The position numbers were made by a program, and so were the translations under genes. The notes beneath the pieces were generated by a model. It was not told the DNA's origin, did no database searches, and worked only from the letters and a program-made list of their open reading frames with translations. Positions 13,401-25,237 of a DNA stretch of 64,000 nt are shown here, piece by piece (positions within the stretch are counted from its first letter, which is position 1; each line of letters starts with the position of its first letter). This stretch comes from Antedon mediterranea (taxonomy: Eukaryota; Echinodermata; Crinoidea; Comatulida; Antedonidae), in contig NC_092679.1 of the NCBI RefSeq assembly GCF_964355755.1, positions 3,596,001 to 3,660,000 of the forward strand, in the 5' to 3' direction.

Positions 13401-16400
13401 GTAAAGCAGGAGAGAAACTTGAAAAACCACAGGAAGCTGTTCCAGAAGAACCACTTGTCTCTACCAGTAAACCTGCTGCTATTCCAGATGAGGTGAGCCT
13501 AGAAAACACTTATGCTGACCTAAAGTAGAACCTTATTAAAGAGACACCATTAGGATTCAACAATGGGTCCTAATAGGGATGTCCCCTGAATAGTGTTTAG
13601 CCATAGTGTTAAACATATATTGTCCCTTGTTCAAGTGTCCCCTTTATAGAAGTGTTCCCAAAATAAGGGTGTTCCAAAGGAGGATTTGTATTTAAATTAT
13701 TAAATACATTTCAAATGTCACTTTGACATGAATGTAAAGTATGCATTGTTTTTCTGGTGTTATGTTTTTCAAGTAATGTTTTGTGTTAATAATTAATAAA
13801 TGTTAGATATTTAAATTATTCTTAATCAGCCCCATTCTCATCAGACGTTACATAATTTTGACTAATAAACAAAATAGCATAATGTGACTTTGGATTTGTT
13901 CACGAATCGGACATAATCCCAGGACAGCCAGGCATCGACACCATAGGGAAATGCATAATTAATTTCGACGTGATGCTACTAACGAGAGGAGACACCTCGT
14001 TTTACACAGCAGAAACCGTAGTTGTCCTAGTATCGTTATCTCTAACTAACGTGCAATTGAACAAAATCTTTTGTGTTGATAGATGGTAGGAACTATGTAT
14101 GTGTAGTTGTAAAATGATAAAGTGTGAAACGTACAATGCTGCAATACAGTAGAAACCAAAAGGGATTCTGGGATATCTTCTGTACTGAACAGGAATTATC
14201 TGTAACGTACACCTTAGTCTTCCATCTAAAAGGTCAAATGACACATATTTGACCTTGTGTATACAATGTGCGAATCTTAAGACAAGTTTATAGAACTTGT
14301 GATAACATTATGACTGAGTATAATCCAAGGTGTTCTGGGTACAAAATTAGATGCAAATTAGGCGGTGGAATTAGGCGGTGGAATTAGGCGGTGGAATTAT
14401 GCTCGAATTGTATTAACAATGGGATTGTCTTTTTTTCAAATTTAGTCTAAATAAGGGTGTGGCATTATACTTGGTCATATACGGTAGTGTTTTCCATTAA
14501 GCAGTTTGTATAGCAAGTGTCCTCTGTTTGAATGAGTCGCGTTTAAATAAGTGTCCTGTTTAAGCGAGTGTCCTGTTTAAGCGAGTGTCCTGCTTAAACG
14601 AGTGTCCTGTTTGAAAGAGTGTCCTGTTTAAGTGAGTGTCCTGCTTAAGCGAGTGTCCTGTTTGAATGAGTGTCCTGTTTAAGTGAGTGTCCTGCTTAAG
14701 CGAGTGTCCTGCTTAAACGAGTGTCCTGTTTGAATGAGTGTCCTGTTTAAGTGAGTGTCCTGCTTAAGTGAGTGTCCTGTTTGAATGAGTGTCCTGTTTA
14801 AGTGAGTGTCCTGCTTGAATGAGTGTCCCGTTTAAATGAGTCTCCCGTTTAAATGAGTCTCCCGTTTAAATGAGTCTCCCGTTTAAATGAGTGTCCTGCT
14901 TGAATGAGTTTCCTGTTTAAGCGAGTGTCCTGTTTGAATGAGTGTCCTGTTTGAAAGAGTGTCCTGTTTGAATGAGTGTCCTGCTTGAATAAGTGTCCTG
15001 TTTAAGCGAGTGTCCTGCTTAAACGAGTGTCCTGTTTGAATGAGTGTCCTGTTTGAAAGAGTGTCCTGTTTAAACGAGTGTCCTGTTTGAATGACTGTCC
15101 TGTTTGAAAGAGTGTCCTGTTTAAGTGAGTGTCCTGTTTGAATGAGTGTCCTGTTTGAATGAGTGTCCTGTTTGAAAGAGTGTCCTGCTTAAACGAGTGC
15201 CCTGTTTGAATGAGTGTCCTCTTTGAAAGAGTGTCCTGTTTAAGTGAGTGTCCTGTTTGAATGAGTGTCCTGTTTAAGTGAGTGTCCTGCTTTAACGAGT
15301 GTCCTGTTTGAATGAGTGTTCTGTTTAAGTGACTGTCCGGCTTGAATAAGTGTCCGGTTTAGGCAAGTTTCCTGATTTTAAAGCTCTGGCTACACTATCA
15401 AACTAGTTTGAAAAAAAGTGTGATGTGCCTAAATATTGTAGCGATATACCTAAATATGGTAGTGATATGCCTTAATATGGTAGTGATATGATATCATCAT
15501 GTCTATATGGGCACATTACATTTTTTTGTCGCATAAAGTTTAATAGTGTAGACAGAGCTTAATAGGTTTTCATTTGAGTAAATTATCCCAGTATAAATAA
15601 AGTACCTCAGTAACTAATAGCAATAAACATTTTATAGGCTACTTAATCAAATGATTAATATCCTTATTCATGTCATTGTAACATTCTTCTGTTTAATTTC
15701 TGTAGGAATCTTCTACCAAGCTTGAATTTGATTGGTCTGGGAGTGGTTTAACTAATCCATTAGATGGTAGGTACATCTAACTAATTAATATGCATAGATT
15801 ATTGACTATAATACTATTTTTTTCACTGTTTCAGAAAGAAATATTTCATTTTATGTGCAAAACTGTTTTTGTTTTTGTTTAAAATGATTTTTAAGTGATT
15901 GACAAATGTATTCATTTAAAATTGTTTCTACTTATTTTAGCTAACAGTTTAAACTTGGATTTCTTTGTCATAGAGACAAAGTCCTCGTTCAAAAGCAAAA
16001 GGTCATTTACAGGTAAAGGTCAAACTTGATACTGCCCTCATCTTTTTTTTAACTGTTGTTTTTGTTTAGCATGATCTTGGTTTCATATTTAACAATTTTC
16101 AAATATTATGGTTTTGGTTTTTTCATCTTTTTTTTTCTTTTACTACATTGTTTTTTAAATATTTCTTATAGTTTTTCTGAATACATAACTTATGATGGTT
16201 TGTTCATGCTTCTTTCTTTGATATTTAGAATTCATCTAATCTAATAAATATGTTTGTGAATTTTGTCTTTGGTAGTATAGAGATGATGTTAAAGATTTGT
16301 TTTATATTTTGTAACTAACCAACTGTTTAAAAATGTATCTATTTTTATCTAAAACATTTTCACCAAATGAATACAATTTACCTTAACTTTTATGTCAAGT

Positions 16401-19400
16401 CCAGAACTTTTTACAACAATTTTGTTGAAAATTAATTGTAAAGGTTCTTGCATTGTTCATCAACATTTTTTTTTATTAAAATGAATTTCGAATTGTTACA
16501 ATAACTAACTTTTTTCACTATAATAACTATAATATTTTAGTAATAAGTACAGAATATAAAAGGGTTATTTTGAAAAGCTTAAAACAAAAAAGCTCTGTCT
16601 ACACTATCAAACTAGTTTGACAAAAAAAAAATGTGATGTGCCCAAATATGTTAGTGATATACCCAAATATGGTAGTGATATGACATCATCATGTCCATAT
16701 ATAAGCTCATTTTGTTGTCACAAAAAGTTTGATAGTGTAGACAGAGCTTAAGAATAATAAAAATAGCATTGATTAGACCAGATTGTATTGCAATTATATT
16801 CACACCCATCAAAAGATAAAAGGAAATGAATTCAACTTACCAGGATGTTTCCAATTTCAAGATTTGTTTGTGCCAAGTACACTGTTACACAATGTCAAGT
16901 TAGGGGTCGAACAAAACACACGAAATAAAGCAAATACCGGTAAATTAATCACTCGACTACCGTGCTGGAGCGTGTGTTAATGTTTAAAAAAATTGGGATG
17001 CTTCTATGATTTGAGTTGTATGAGAAGGTAGCAGCCAACCCAACTTGGAAAAATGAAATATCGGGAAGATTTTAGCGGGAGAGCTGGAGATGATAAAAAT
17101 ATCGGGAGACTCCGTTATCGGGAGAGTTGGGAAGTCCGAGGTAGATATAATAAAAGTTGTGTATGCAGTAGATTCCCCTATTTCAAGACCCAATAAAGTG
17201 TCCCTTAATAAGGAATTGGCTGTAGTGTTAAAACACACACTCGTTTGTTTCTCGGGAAAGTGTCCCCTTAATGGAGTATCCCCTGAATAGAGTGTCCCCT
17301 TAATGGAGTATCCCCTGAATAGAGTTGTCCCAAAGGAAGGCTCCACTATATGTAGGTAATTGACACAGTTCAATACAGAAGTCTATTTTTATGATATAAA
17401 AATTTTAAAAAAATGTGGTCATTAATTCATTGCAATTGTACAGTGTATGTACGTGTACTGTGCAAATACATTATGATTGAAAACATTTTTTCGTTTTTTT
17501 CTTTCTTTTCTTACTTTCGCATGCAACATTATTTAAATTCTTTACACAAGATTTATTGTTTCATAACTTAACAATTTGAAAATTACACTTTTTTTACACC
17601 TTTCTTTTCCTTTTGAATGACGGCATAATCTAAAAATTATCTTTGGTAGCATTTATCATAATTGTGGTAAAACACATTTATTCCACCCTTTCCTTTTGGA
17701 GATACTGGTACGCTATATTTTTTACGTATAGTGCATTATTACCTATGGGACATGATAATTAGTTTATTTACTAAAGCTCTGTCTACACTTTCAAACTAGT
17801 GACAAAAAAAATGTGACATGTCCAAATATGGTATTGATATGCTTAAATATGGTAATGGTGACATCATCATGTCCATATATGAACACATCACATTTTTTTG
17901 TCACAAAGTTTGATAGTGTAGACAGAGCTTCAAGCTGTGTATATTATAAAGTACATGTCTTTTTTCTTCGTCTTTTGAGACTTATTTGGGTGTAGAGATC
18001 TAGATCAAAAACAATATACAGTAATACCTATCCAAGGTCAGATATTATGTTTGGATTGCTTAATATGCTTCATCATGTAACCGGAGGGTGAGTCACCTTT
18101 TATCAAATTAAAAGAATGAAATTATATCAATGAGGTACAGCAGGGGTAAGGCGATTATATAACAAACAATTTCAATCACTTATTTTGATTTTACTTCTGT
18201 GATTGTGATGGACAGGTTTTAAGTTTTGATTTATGTTTTTTAGTTTTGATAGTTTATGTAAAGTGTATCTTGCATATTTAACAAATCTTGTGTCAGGTAT
18301 TATCGACATTATGATATTTAATTCATAATTATTGTTATCAACAAGATGATTAATCGTAAGTGTTCCCTGAATTAGAGTGTCCCCTGAATTGGAATGTCAT
18401 CTGAATTGGAGTGACTACTGAATTGGAGTGTCCTCATAATTTGAGTGTCCCTTGAATTGGAGTGTCCTCATTATTGGAGTGTCCCTTGGATTGGAGTGTC
18501 CACTGAATCGGAGTGTCCACTGAATTGGAGTGTCCTCATAATTGGAGTGTCCTCATAATTGGAGTGTCCCTTGAATTTGAGTGTCCCCTGAAAGGAGTGT
18601 CCTCTGAATTTGAGTGTCCTCTGAAAGAATTGTCCCTTGAATTGGAGTGTCCCCTGAATTGGAGTGTCCTCTGAATTGGAGTGTCCTCTGAATTGGAGTG
18701 TCCCCTGAATTAAAGTGTCGCCTAAATTGTAGTATGCCTATCCCCTGAATCAGAGTGTCCCCTGAATAGGGATGTCCCAATGGATGGGTTATTTAATCAG
18801 AACAACATGATTAATTCTTATCAACATTATATGCAAGTGTCATCAACATATTTCATGTTCAAATGATCGTAAAATGAAATTAATCGCTTGTTAGATGTTG
18901 ATAACAAGTTGATAGACGTTCACAGCTGGGACCTTGCTTTTTTCATACAGGAAATGATATGCAGATAATAGTGTAAATCTAGTAAAAGACGCCACGATAA
19001 ATGTTTGACGCCTTCATGCGAAATCGCTAGACATGAAGTGCTATGTAACATAGATTCATTCTGTAAAATGTACAGCTTTGTCCAAAGCATGGACATATGT
19101 GCAACGCAAGTAAATTGACCAATATGACAAACGATTGTCGTCCATACTGTGATTGGTCGAATTCCTTTGAGCGTACATTGTGGTACGTCCTAATAATAAC
19201 CAGCCTTTACCAAAAATATTAGAATTTATTTTACATGTTTAAATATAACTGATGAAATACTCCTTTCTGAAATTTCAGGTTTTTTTTGTCTACTACTTTT
19301 ATTTATTTGTTATGTGTAAATATTTTTTATTTTTTAGGTGGATTAGACAGCGAGTTTCTAGGCTTGGAAATGTCTACACCATTGGCACCGCCTCCAGGTA

Positions 19401-19585
19401 CGAGCAGTATAAAACCCCTGGACAACATCTTGAAGAACATGCAGAGCTCGATGGTTGCACAGCCTAAGAAAGATGAGAATCTAAGTGAGGAGGCAAACAA
19501 TGTACTTAGTAACTTAGCACAGCTTTCATTCATGCACTCAAAGGTGTTAATGTTTCCAATGCACCCAGTAATGGACGACTCATGA
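7499..19585 (+). CDS. AFTPH: aftiphilin (AP-1/clathrin accessory protein), 7 coding exons
   Basis: Coding exons 7499-9352, 9812-9954, 10595-10724, 13340-13492, 15706-15766, 15941-16012 and 19338-19585 give 886 residues; all junctions keep frame. Aftiphilins act on clathrin-coated trans-Golgi/endosomal vesicles, binding the AP-1 gamma-ear through FGxF-type motifs. Seen here: the family-like N-terminus SSSPPPMDD then DDFGSF; more than fifteen FGxF/DFGDF-like motifs in the first exon; a possible clathrin-box-like TLDLF at residues 134-138; the conserved segments ALTYQW and ALAIDTRN in exon 3; [12 protein letters not shown] in exon 5; a clathrin box LNLDFF at residues 784-789 in exon 6; and [10 protein letters not shown] near the C-terminus. 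Vertebrate AFTPH is a little over 900 residues, so this is full length. The start ATG lies 7 nt after an acceptor, so the 5' UTR exon is upstream. The long first-exon frame past 9352 is intron read-through. Confidence 0.93.
8579..8920 (+). repeat. in-frame array of [14 protein letters not shown] units in AFTPH
   Basis: About eight imperfect units of roughly 42 bp encode [14 protein letters not shown]-like peptides (residues about 361-474); two units have lost the FG core ([11 protein letters not shown]). FGDF-type motifs are gamma-ear ligands, so the array multiplies adaptor-binding sites. It looks like a coding minisatellite. Confidence 0.85.
10211..10350. mobile_element. MITE, GCTCTGTCTACAC family, copy 3
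   Basis: AAAGCTCTGTCCACACTATC at the left and AAAGTTTGATAGTGTAGACA at the right, in AFTPH intron 2. Confidence 0.75.
10958..11582. mobile_element. TTAA-flanked non-autonomous DNA transposon, copy A (625 bp)
   Basis: Bounded by TTAA at 10954-10957 and 11583-11586. The termini AGACCCCTTCCCT and AGGGAATGGGGCT are short imperfect inverted repeats. There is no transposase frame. TTAA target duplication is typical of piggyBac-type transposition. A near-identical copy of 626 bp in the opposite orientation lies at 42750-43375. Confidence 0.8.
12744..12958 (+). mobile_element. AT-flanked retroelement fragment carrying a hammerhead-like core
   Basis: A segment of about 165 bp sits between two (AT)n tracts (about 12743-12760 and 12937-12952). 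It contains CTGATGA (12775-12781), an A, then GGGC-TAGTGTT-GCCC and GAAA (12798-12801), the order of conserved parts in a hammerhead ribozyme: core, stem II, core. The following GCTCTGC could make a 2-bp stem III. An extra A between the core and stem II, and no clear stem I pairing, argue for caution. Such motifs are known in Penelope-like retroelements and retrozymes. Confidence 0.45.
14361..14399. repeat. 13-bp tandem repeat, three copies
   Basis: Three perfect copies of ATTAGGCGGTGGA, in AFTPH intron 4. Confidence 0.8.
14518..15370. repeat. 17-bp minisatellite, about 50 copies
   Basis: Head-to-tail units of GAGTGTCCTGTTTAAGC with variants (CTTAAAC, TTGAATG, TTGAAAG). The variants recur in blocks, suggesting higher-order amplification. 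It lies in AFTPH intron 4 and is immediately followed by a MITE. Confidence 0.95.
15381..15560. mobile_element. MITE, GCTCTGTCTACAC family, copy 4
   Basis: AAGCTCTGGCTACACTATCA at the left and TTTAATAGTGTAGACAGAGC at the right. The interior AAATATGGTAGTGATATG module is repeated. Confidence 0.8.
16590..16749. mobile_element. MITE, GCTCTGTCTACAC family, copy 5
   Basis: Both terminal inverted repeats are intact (AAGCTCTGTCTACACTATCA; TTTGATAGTGTAGACAGAGC). It lies in the last AFTPH intron. Confidence 0.8.
17190..17345. repeat. short GTGTCCCCTTAAT / TATCCCCTGAATAG repeat
   Basis: Two alternating units of about 19 bp around GAGTGTCCCCTTAATGG and AGTATCCCCTGAATAG, related in sequence to both 17-bp arrays nearby and to single-copy words at 13555-13680. 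Confidence 0.6.
17774..17930. mobile_element. MITE, GCTCTGTCTACAC family, copy 6
   Basis: Left end AAGCTCTGTCTACACTTTCA, right end GTTTGATAGTGTAGACAGAG. The small plus-strand frame across it is chance. Confidence 0.8.
18358..18776. repeat. 17-bp minisatellite, about 25 copies
   Basis: Units of GAGTGTCCCCTGAATTG with CTCATAATT and TCTGAATTG variants. It shares the GAGTGTCC core and the 17-bp period with the array at 14518-15370. Confidence 0.92.
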
Positions 19586-21695
19586 TGATGTCACTATTCC
19601 ACATATTGCACATTATATATAATTCTTGTATTCCATTATTTAACCACAGCCCTTTACCATATATACTTGTTATATACTAACTACCAATAGTCTTGGAGTT
19701 TGTCACACATATATGTTTGAGCCGTTTCGCAGAAAGCAGTCAAACTCAAATATTCATGACTAAAAAACAACGGCAAAAAAAATGTTTGACTCTACGAATA
19801 TGCTCATGTCCCTTGTTAAAAAAAAAGGTTGTAGAATTACAGATCGTAGAATACCTGGTCCATTTTGGTAACCAGTTTGTGTTCTGAAAATTACCGAATC
19901 ACATCACCAGAAAACTGCACATTTGGTGTGACACTACACACCAGTTGATCTACCACTAAATTTGATGGCAGATCTAGTGGAACGCTCAACTGGTTGGATA
20001 GTATTTGGCTATTTCCTGACCTCGTAAGCGAGTGTCTTGGTGCCATACTGATCCTTAGTTGACATTTGAGGGAGTCGCAATTTCTACGACCCCATAGTTT
20101 TTTGTCCTAGAAACAGAACAGTCTCTTTTTCAAATAAAAAAATTTAGAAAATATATTTATTTTTATTGCGGTATTTTCACACATACTATGTATGATATTT
20201 GCAGCTCAGTTTTGATTGACTACATTTTCGCGTTCTTGTTTCTGTGTCATATTTAAAATTTACTAAGTGTCTCAGAAATCTTTCTACTTCAAATAAACGC
20301 TGTCCACATTTGCAGACATGTTGTAGTGCAAGGTGTGTATTATTTTATGTCAAAACCAAAAAAAAAATTACAAAAATGTACACCGATTTTGTCAACTTAA
20401 TATTGGCATAGTCACAAAAAGAATAACAATACATTTGTTATACAATCAATTCAATTCAATTCTGGTTTATTCTATATCTATCATGTAGAGATGAATTCTT
20501 CGGAAGGTTGCTGTACCTGGTAGTCGCGATTCAAAATACGGGATACTCTTAGCTGATCTGTGAGATTTAGATCTATTGGTCACTTTTACTTATGTTAACT
20601 TTTACCATTTAAAGGTATCAACTCCAGTTTTCACATTACGTAATTTATTATTGTATTTTGTTTAAAAATGTTAGTACAAATTAAGGATTTTATTTAATAC
20701 TTGTAATATATATATAAGAACCTATTCTTTAACAATTAAGAATATATAGATTTATTTGAAATATTGCTAAATAGACATTTTGAAATTTTATTCTAGCATA
20801 ATAAGATCTGGTAATTATATTTTTTCCCATTTCACCTATACATTTTAAATGATAGTACTGTACTTAATAGCTTCTTCACGAAAATTGAATATTTTCATAA
20901 TCATTTAAACCATTAGTTATTTCATAATTGTCAACAATAATGCTGACTATAGATTTATTGTTCACCTGAAAAAAATAATTGAAAACAACATTTTTGTTGT
21001 TGAATATGCTATTTTATTTCACCAAATAGTTATTCACTTCACCAAAATTGGATCAAAAACATTTACTTGAAAAAACTGTAATTTAAAGAAAAATAGTCAA
21101 ATTGTCTATCAGACAATAATGTTTTTGGTTAGATTTAACCGTTTTTGGTGTTTCATAATTATGATCATTGATTTTGTAAATAACTTAATTAAAACTGCAA
21201 ATTTATTTTATTAATGTCTAATAATAATATAATAATATTCATTCATTTTTGGAGGACAATACATATTTTTTTTTAAATACCACTTCATAACTATTTAAAA
21301 TTAAAACAGATTTCTTTTCATTGTTTTCATTAACAAATACATTCAGTGTATATCTATTAAAATCATCTAAACATTTTTCTGTTTAATCTTCTTTCCCTTT
21401 CATTTAAATTCCAACCATGTGGAAAATAATGTCACTGTTATCTAAAAATTACCACACATGTAACAAAAATTGCACTTACAAATTTAAATTTGTTATTTAC
21501 TTTTGTTGTTTAGTGATGATGTTATTTACTTAATTCATAATAATATAAATTTAATTCACCATTATTTTTATATAACTATTCATAATGTTTTGTCAGTGTA
21601 ATGTTGTATAAACTGTTACAATTGTTTGTCAATATGTATTGTTATTGTAATCTAGAGTATAATTATAAGTATATATATATATATATATATAGACT

Positions 21696-21853
21696 AAAGG
21701 CCAATTTACACAGATGAGCGGTAAAAAATATAGAATCTATGTTATTCCTTTGATGGACGGACGGTTTCGGCTAGGGATAGATCCAGATTCTAAGTGGGAC
21801 AAGCTACGCGGTTTTCTACTTGCCGTTACCACTCGTCTGTGTAAATTGGTCTT
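21696..21853. mobile_element. palindromic MITE, about 158 bp
   Basis: Left end AAAGGCCAATTTACACAGAT; right end, in reverse complement, AAAGACCAATTTACACAGAC. The inverted repeats are about 28 bp with few mismatches. It sits next to an (AT)n tract. Confidence 0.8.
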
Positions 21854-22127
21854 TTTACGTTAACTGTTCCAAAATTTGTAGATATTGATAAATTATTTTG
21901 CGTGGAAAGCGGGAATTTTAGTTAATATATGCTATTTATTAAATTAGTTTCCTAAACATGTATGAGTATAAATTTAAAAGATTTTTTTTTAAAGGTAATA
22001 TTCTTGTGAAAAATTTTCAACAAGAAGAAGTAACTTAATATCTAAAATTAAACAATTTTCTGCGTCTAATTAAAAACATTTTCTTGTTCAATTGAAGGTA
22101 TCAGTGGATTACTGTATTACAGTATGA

Positions 22128-22192
22128 CTTTGTGGTCTAATGGGTTGACACTTCACCTGTAAGTTAATTAACCCATGTTCAAATCCTATTTT
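22128..22192 (+). repeat. tRNA-derived SINE head (A and B boxes)
   Basis: TGGTCTAATGG matches a pol III A box and TGTTCAAATCC (22177-22187) a B box at normal tRNA spacing, but the cloverleaf is poor. Best read as a tRNA-like SINE head. Confidence 0.45.
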
Positions 22193-22589
22193 TTCTTCTT
22201 ATTCTATAAAATTATGAAAATGATCACTATATTTAATCAAATCAAGTTGCGAAATAAAGTCTGTTTGTCAAACGGGTTCATTTTAGCAAATATACGGTAA
22301 TATGAATTTGTTTATACAATGTTCTTGTATTCATTTCTGGTGAAAGAGAGATATATAAAAGAAAATATGTTTATTGTACACTTTTTTTTCCAACTGTGTA
22401 ATTGAACAAGAAATAAAGAAAAAAACAGTATTTGGTTATTCATACGATATTATTAATATTATTTCACACTACACAAATTCCTGGCCAGCCCAAACCCTTT
22501 TTATTCACTCCATCCTTCTTATCTCATTCTCCAGTAACTAAATTTGATGTTTCATTAAGGTTGTATAGTGAATTGTAAGTCGTAATTAA

Positions 22590-23215
22590 TTTTTTTTTTA
22601 TTTGCCTTTTGTGGAATACAGCTTGGTGGTTACCCTAGGTTGCTATTTGATCCAAGTCCTGTATGTGGCAGTACATCTCATGACATAGTGAGCCTGTGTC
22701 GCTATAGCGTGGTTCCCACTAGCACGCAACTCAACGTAACCGATGCAATGTAAGAAGAAGCTCTTCCAATAATTGTGTTTGCCCCTGTCTGCATGAAATC
22801 AAACCTGCTTGTTGCGCATCAACATTGCCATAGACTTTATCTGGTTCACTTTGCATATTTTTGAGTATATAGCGCTGTACTATGTTTTCCAGTGTTCTTT
22901 TTCCTTACAGTACGTTGTTGTGTGAAATCAAACTGATTTGATTTCATGTAGCGATGTTTTTAGCACTGTTGTGTCGTCGGTTCCCATGCAATTTTCCTAC
23001 GCAACACTATATGTTTGCTTATCACTACTTGTGCCAGCCGAACGTAATGTCCAATAAGCTTGTTTGGGGAATTGTATGTTGTAATTCATTTGTTTAATTT
23101 GCCTTTGGTGGAGTATAGCTTGGTGGTTACCCCTGGTTGCTAGAGTTGTTCAAGTCCTGTATGTGGTATAGTACCAGTATTCATCTCATCATAAGCCTAT
23201 GTGTGTCGCTACCAA
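22590..23215. repeat. diverged direct repeat, two copies
   Basis: About 120 bp at roughly 22590-22700 recurs at roughly 23085-23205; the shared words include AGCTTGGTGGTTACCC and CAAGTCCTGTATGTGG. The spacer begins and ends with GGTTCCCA words that may mark another small element. Confidence 0.55.
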
Positions 23216-23924
23216 ATTCTTGCTCATCATAGCAAGACCAGTTTAGATGCATAGGTTTTCCTCATGCTGTCATTGACAATTAATTTTTTTCTTGGATAAG
23301 TTATTTGTTTAGTAGATTACGTTAGGCTTTTCAGTGCTTAAGATTGTTTCTGTTGTTGTATTGGAACAGTAACATCCTTCCTATAAGGGTGTATTTTTGT
23401 AATGTTTTCGAGGTTGAAGTTAACAGTGAGTAATTGGAACGCTGATTAATGATTTCTGACTTTTCCTTCCTCCCGCCAAAGTATTCAACTCTCAGAACTT
23501 ATGTCATGGATTACACTGCTTAAAAACAACTCAAGGTGTGCTGTAGAAGCTGTTACTTCCTACACTGGTGTAGACGTAAACAACTGCAAAAAACGCTGGA
23601 TGCGTTCTTTAAACGTTTTTCACTTGACCATTCTTAAAAAATTAAATATCCAGTTTTAATTTATCCGAGATAAGAATAATAATAATACAGTACCACATTT
23701 ATGTGAGTAACCATGCTTAAACGCGCTTTACAGGCATTATTATTATTATTACCTCAGTCATTTTTTAAATCAAACACTTATGGAAACATACTCCCATAAT
23801 AATACAGCTAGTAATCAGCGCAAAGTTGTGTCTTGATCTAACAGGTACCCATTTATACACCTGGGTGGGGAGAGACAAATGAAAGTGTTGTGCCTAAGGA
23901 TACAATGTAATACAAGTAATGCAG

Positions 23925-23993
23925 CGAGACTTGGATTCAAACCACGACTTCACGATCAATAAGTCAGCGTCCAGCACACTGCGCCACACGCCC
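23925..23993 (-). repeat. tRNA-derived SINE head
   Basis: Read on the minus strand, TGGCGCAGTGTGCTGG resembles an A box and GGTTTGAATCC a B box. The cloverleaf is not canonical. Confidence 0.45.
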
Positions 23994-24564
23994 TCACACA
24001 TACTCTTTTTTACTTACATTTTTTTTAAACATTTTAGTTGACAGAAGGGCTGAGAATTTTGTTAAATTTAAGAGTTGTATAATAAGCTGAAACTATGTAA
24101 AAATAATGTTTCGTATTAATCTTCTGTGTTTAATGTAATAAGATATGATTGTTACCGTAATATTTGTGAAGATTGGTATCTAATTTCAATAATATTTGTT
24201 AGTTGTGAATTGGTTTTAACAGAAAAAAGGACAATATGAGTATAAATAATAGATCAATTAATCTGGACATATGGACATTATGAACTGTCAGCCTTAACCT
24301 CGATATTAAAAATATGAACTGTGACCCACTTCTGCCGTTTCAGTAATAATGTTTTAACACCTTGGTAAACTAATTAATATGAATAATATTATGGCATTAT
24401 ATTAGAAGTTGTATTGTTTAAAATATTAGTTTACGTTTTATTGTTATCATATTATTTCTTAGCACCATAGACTGTTTGTTTAAAATGATATTCATTAATC
24501 TTTGATATAGCACCATCTTTCCTGAACTAACTGATTGTCTATCCGCTATTTTGCCTTTTTTTAG

Positions 24565-24997
24565 AACAAACAAGTGGTCTCGAGGTACCAGAGTCCCTCT
24601 CTGTCCAAGTTATGACAGAACACTCCATTGTGACTCCTGAAGACACCCAATAAAGGGACACTATTTTTTGGTCAAGATGATGTTTCCACAATAGAGGTTT
24701 TGCCTTATGTTAGTAGTCTCCTAGGGGGTTCAACCCCCTTTTTTCTATTAATTGATCTTTCGATTTATATAGTCTTATAAAGTCTTTGCACATGGCGCTG
24801 CCAAAAATATCAGAAAATGTGAGTTTTGTGTAGTGACATAAAGGTGCACAATGATGTTTGTTTAATTTTCAAATGTAGGTGGTTCCAGAGCCTGGTCCAG
24901 CAATACTGAAAGTCTGATCTCCCCAACTATGTTTGCTCCTCAGAATGTCCAGTCTAACTTTTCAGACAACCTTTCTCTGTGTAGCCCTACTCATTAA
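24565..24997 (+). other. two candidate alternative terminal exons (unproven)
   Basis: Two acceptor-like sites (TTTTTTTAG before 24565; TTTCAAATGTAG before 24879) each open a phase-1 frame ending at a stop (24651-24653 and 24995-24997). The phase equals that of the last three AFTPH junctions. AATAAA overlaps the first stop. Local duplications and repeat-like words make chance a serious alternative. Confidence 0.2.
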
Positions 24998-25102
24998 TAT
25001 CTATGTACGTTCTATTTCCCAACAGAGGTTCTACTTGATGTTAATAGTCTCTTAAGGTTCAACTATTAAACATCTAACCTCTCTTTTCCCCTTTTCTCTC
25101 TC

Positions 25103-25237
25103 TGTCTCTAAACTAGTTTGACCAAAAAAAGTGTGATGTGCCCAAATATGGTAGTGTTATATGACATCATCATTTCCATATATGGGCACATAACATTTTT
25201 ATATGTCACATAAAGTTTGATAGTGTAGACAGAGCTT
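25103..25237. mobile_element. MITE, GCTCTGTCTACAC family, copy 7 (left end damaged)
   Basis: Left end reduced to TCTGTCTCTAAACTAGTTTG; right end intact. It is flanked by a roughly 40-bp duplication containing CATTAATATCTATGTACG (about 24978-25018 and 25262-25305). Confidence 0.75.

Larger units (their letters stand above)
19586..22440 (+). other. AFTPH 3' flank and possible 3' UTR
   Basis: AT-rich sequence without convincing exons follows the AFTPH stop. Possible poly(A) signals AATAAA lie at about 20134 and 22412. It contains one palindromic MITE (21696-21853) and a tRNA-like segment (22128-22192). How far the transcript extends is unknown. Confidence 0.4.

Noticed and set aside
15974-16012. 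A 39-nt microexon starting after CATAG
   Set aside because: The acceptor at 15939-15940 gives a longer exon of the same phase that includes the conserved clathrin box LNLDFF.
18553-18780. 75-residue minus-strand frame
   Set aside because: A translation of the 17-bp minisatellite; the peptide simply repeats.
23700-24000. CRISPR-like or phage-like arrays
   Set aside because: The window is eukaryotic; the regular repeats present are minisatellites, MITEs and tandem duplications without spacer architecture.
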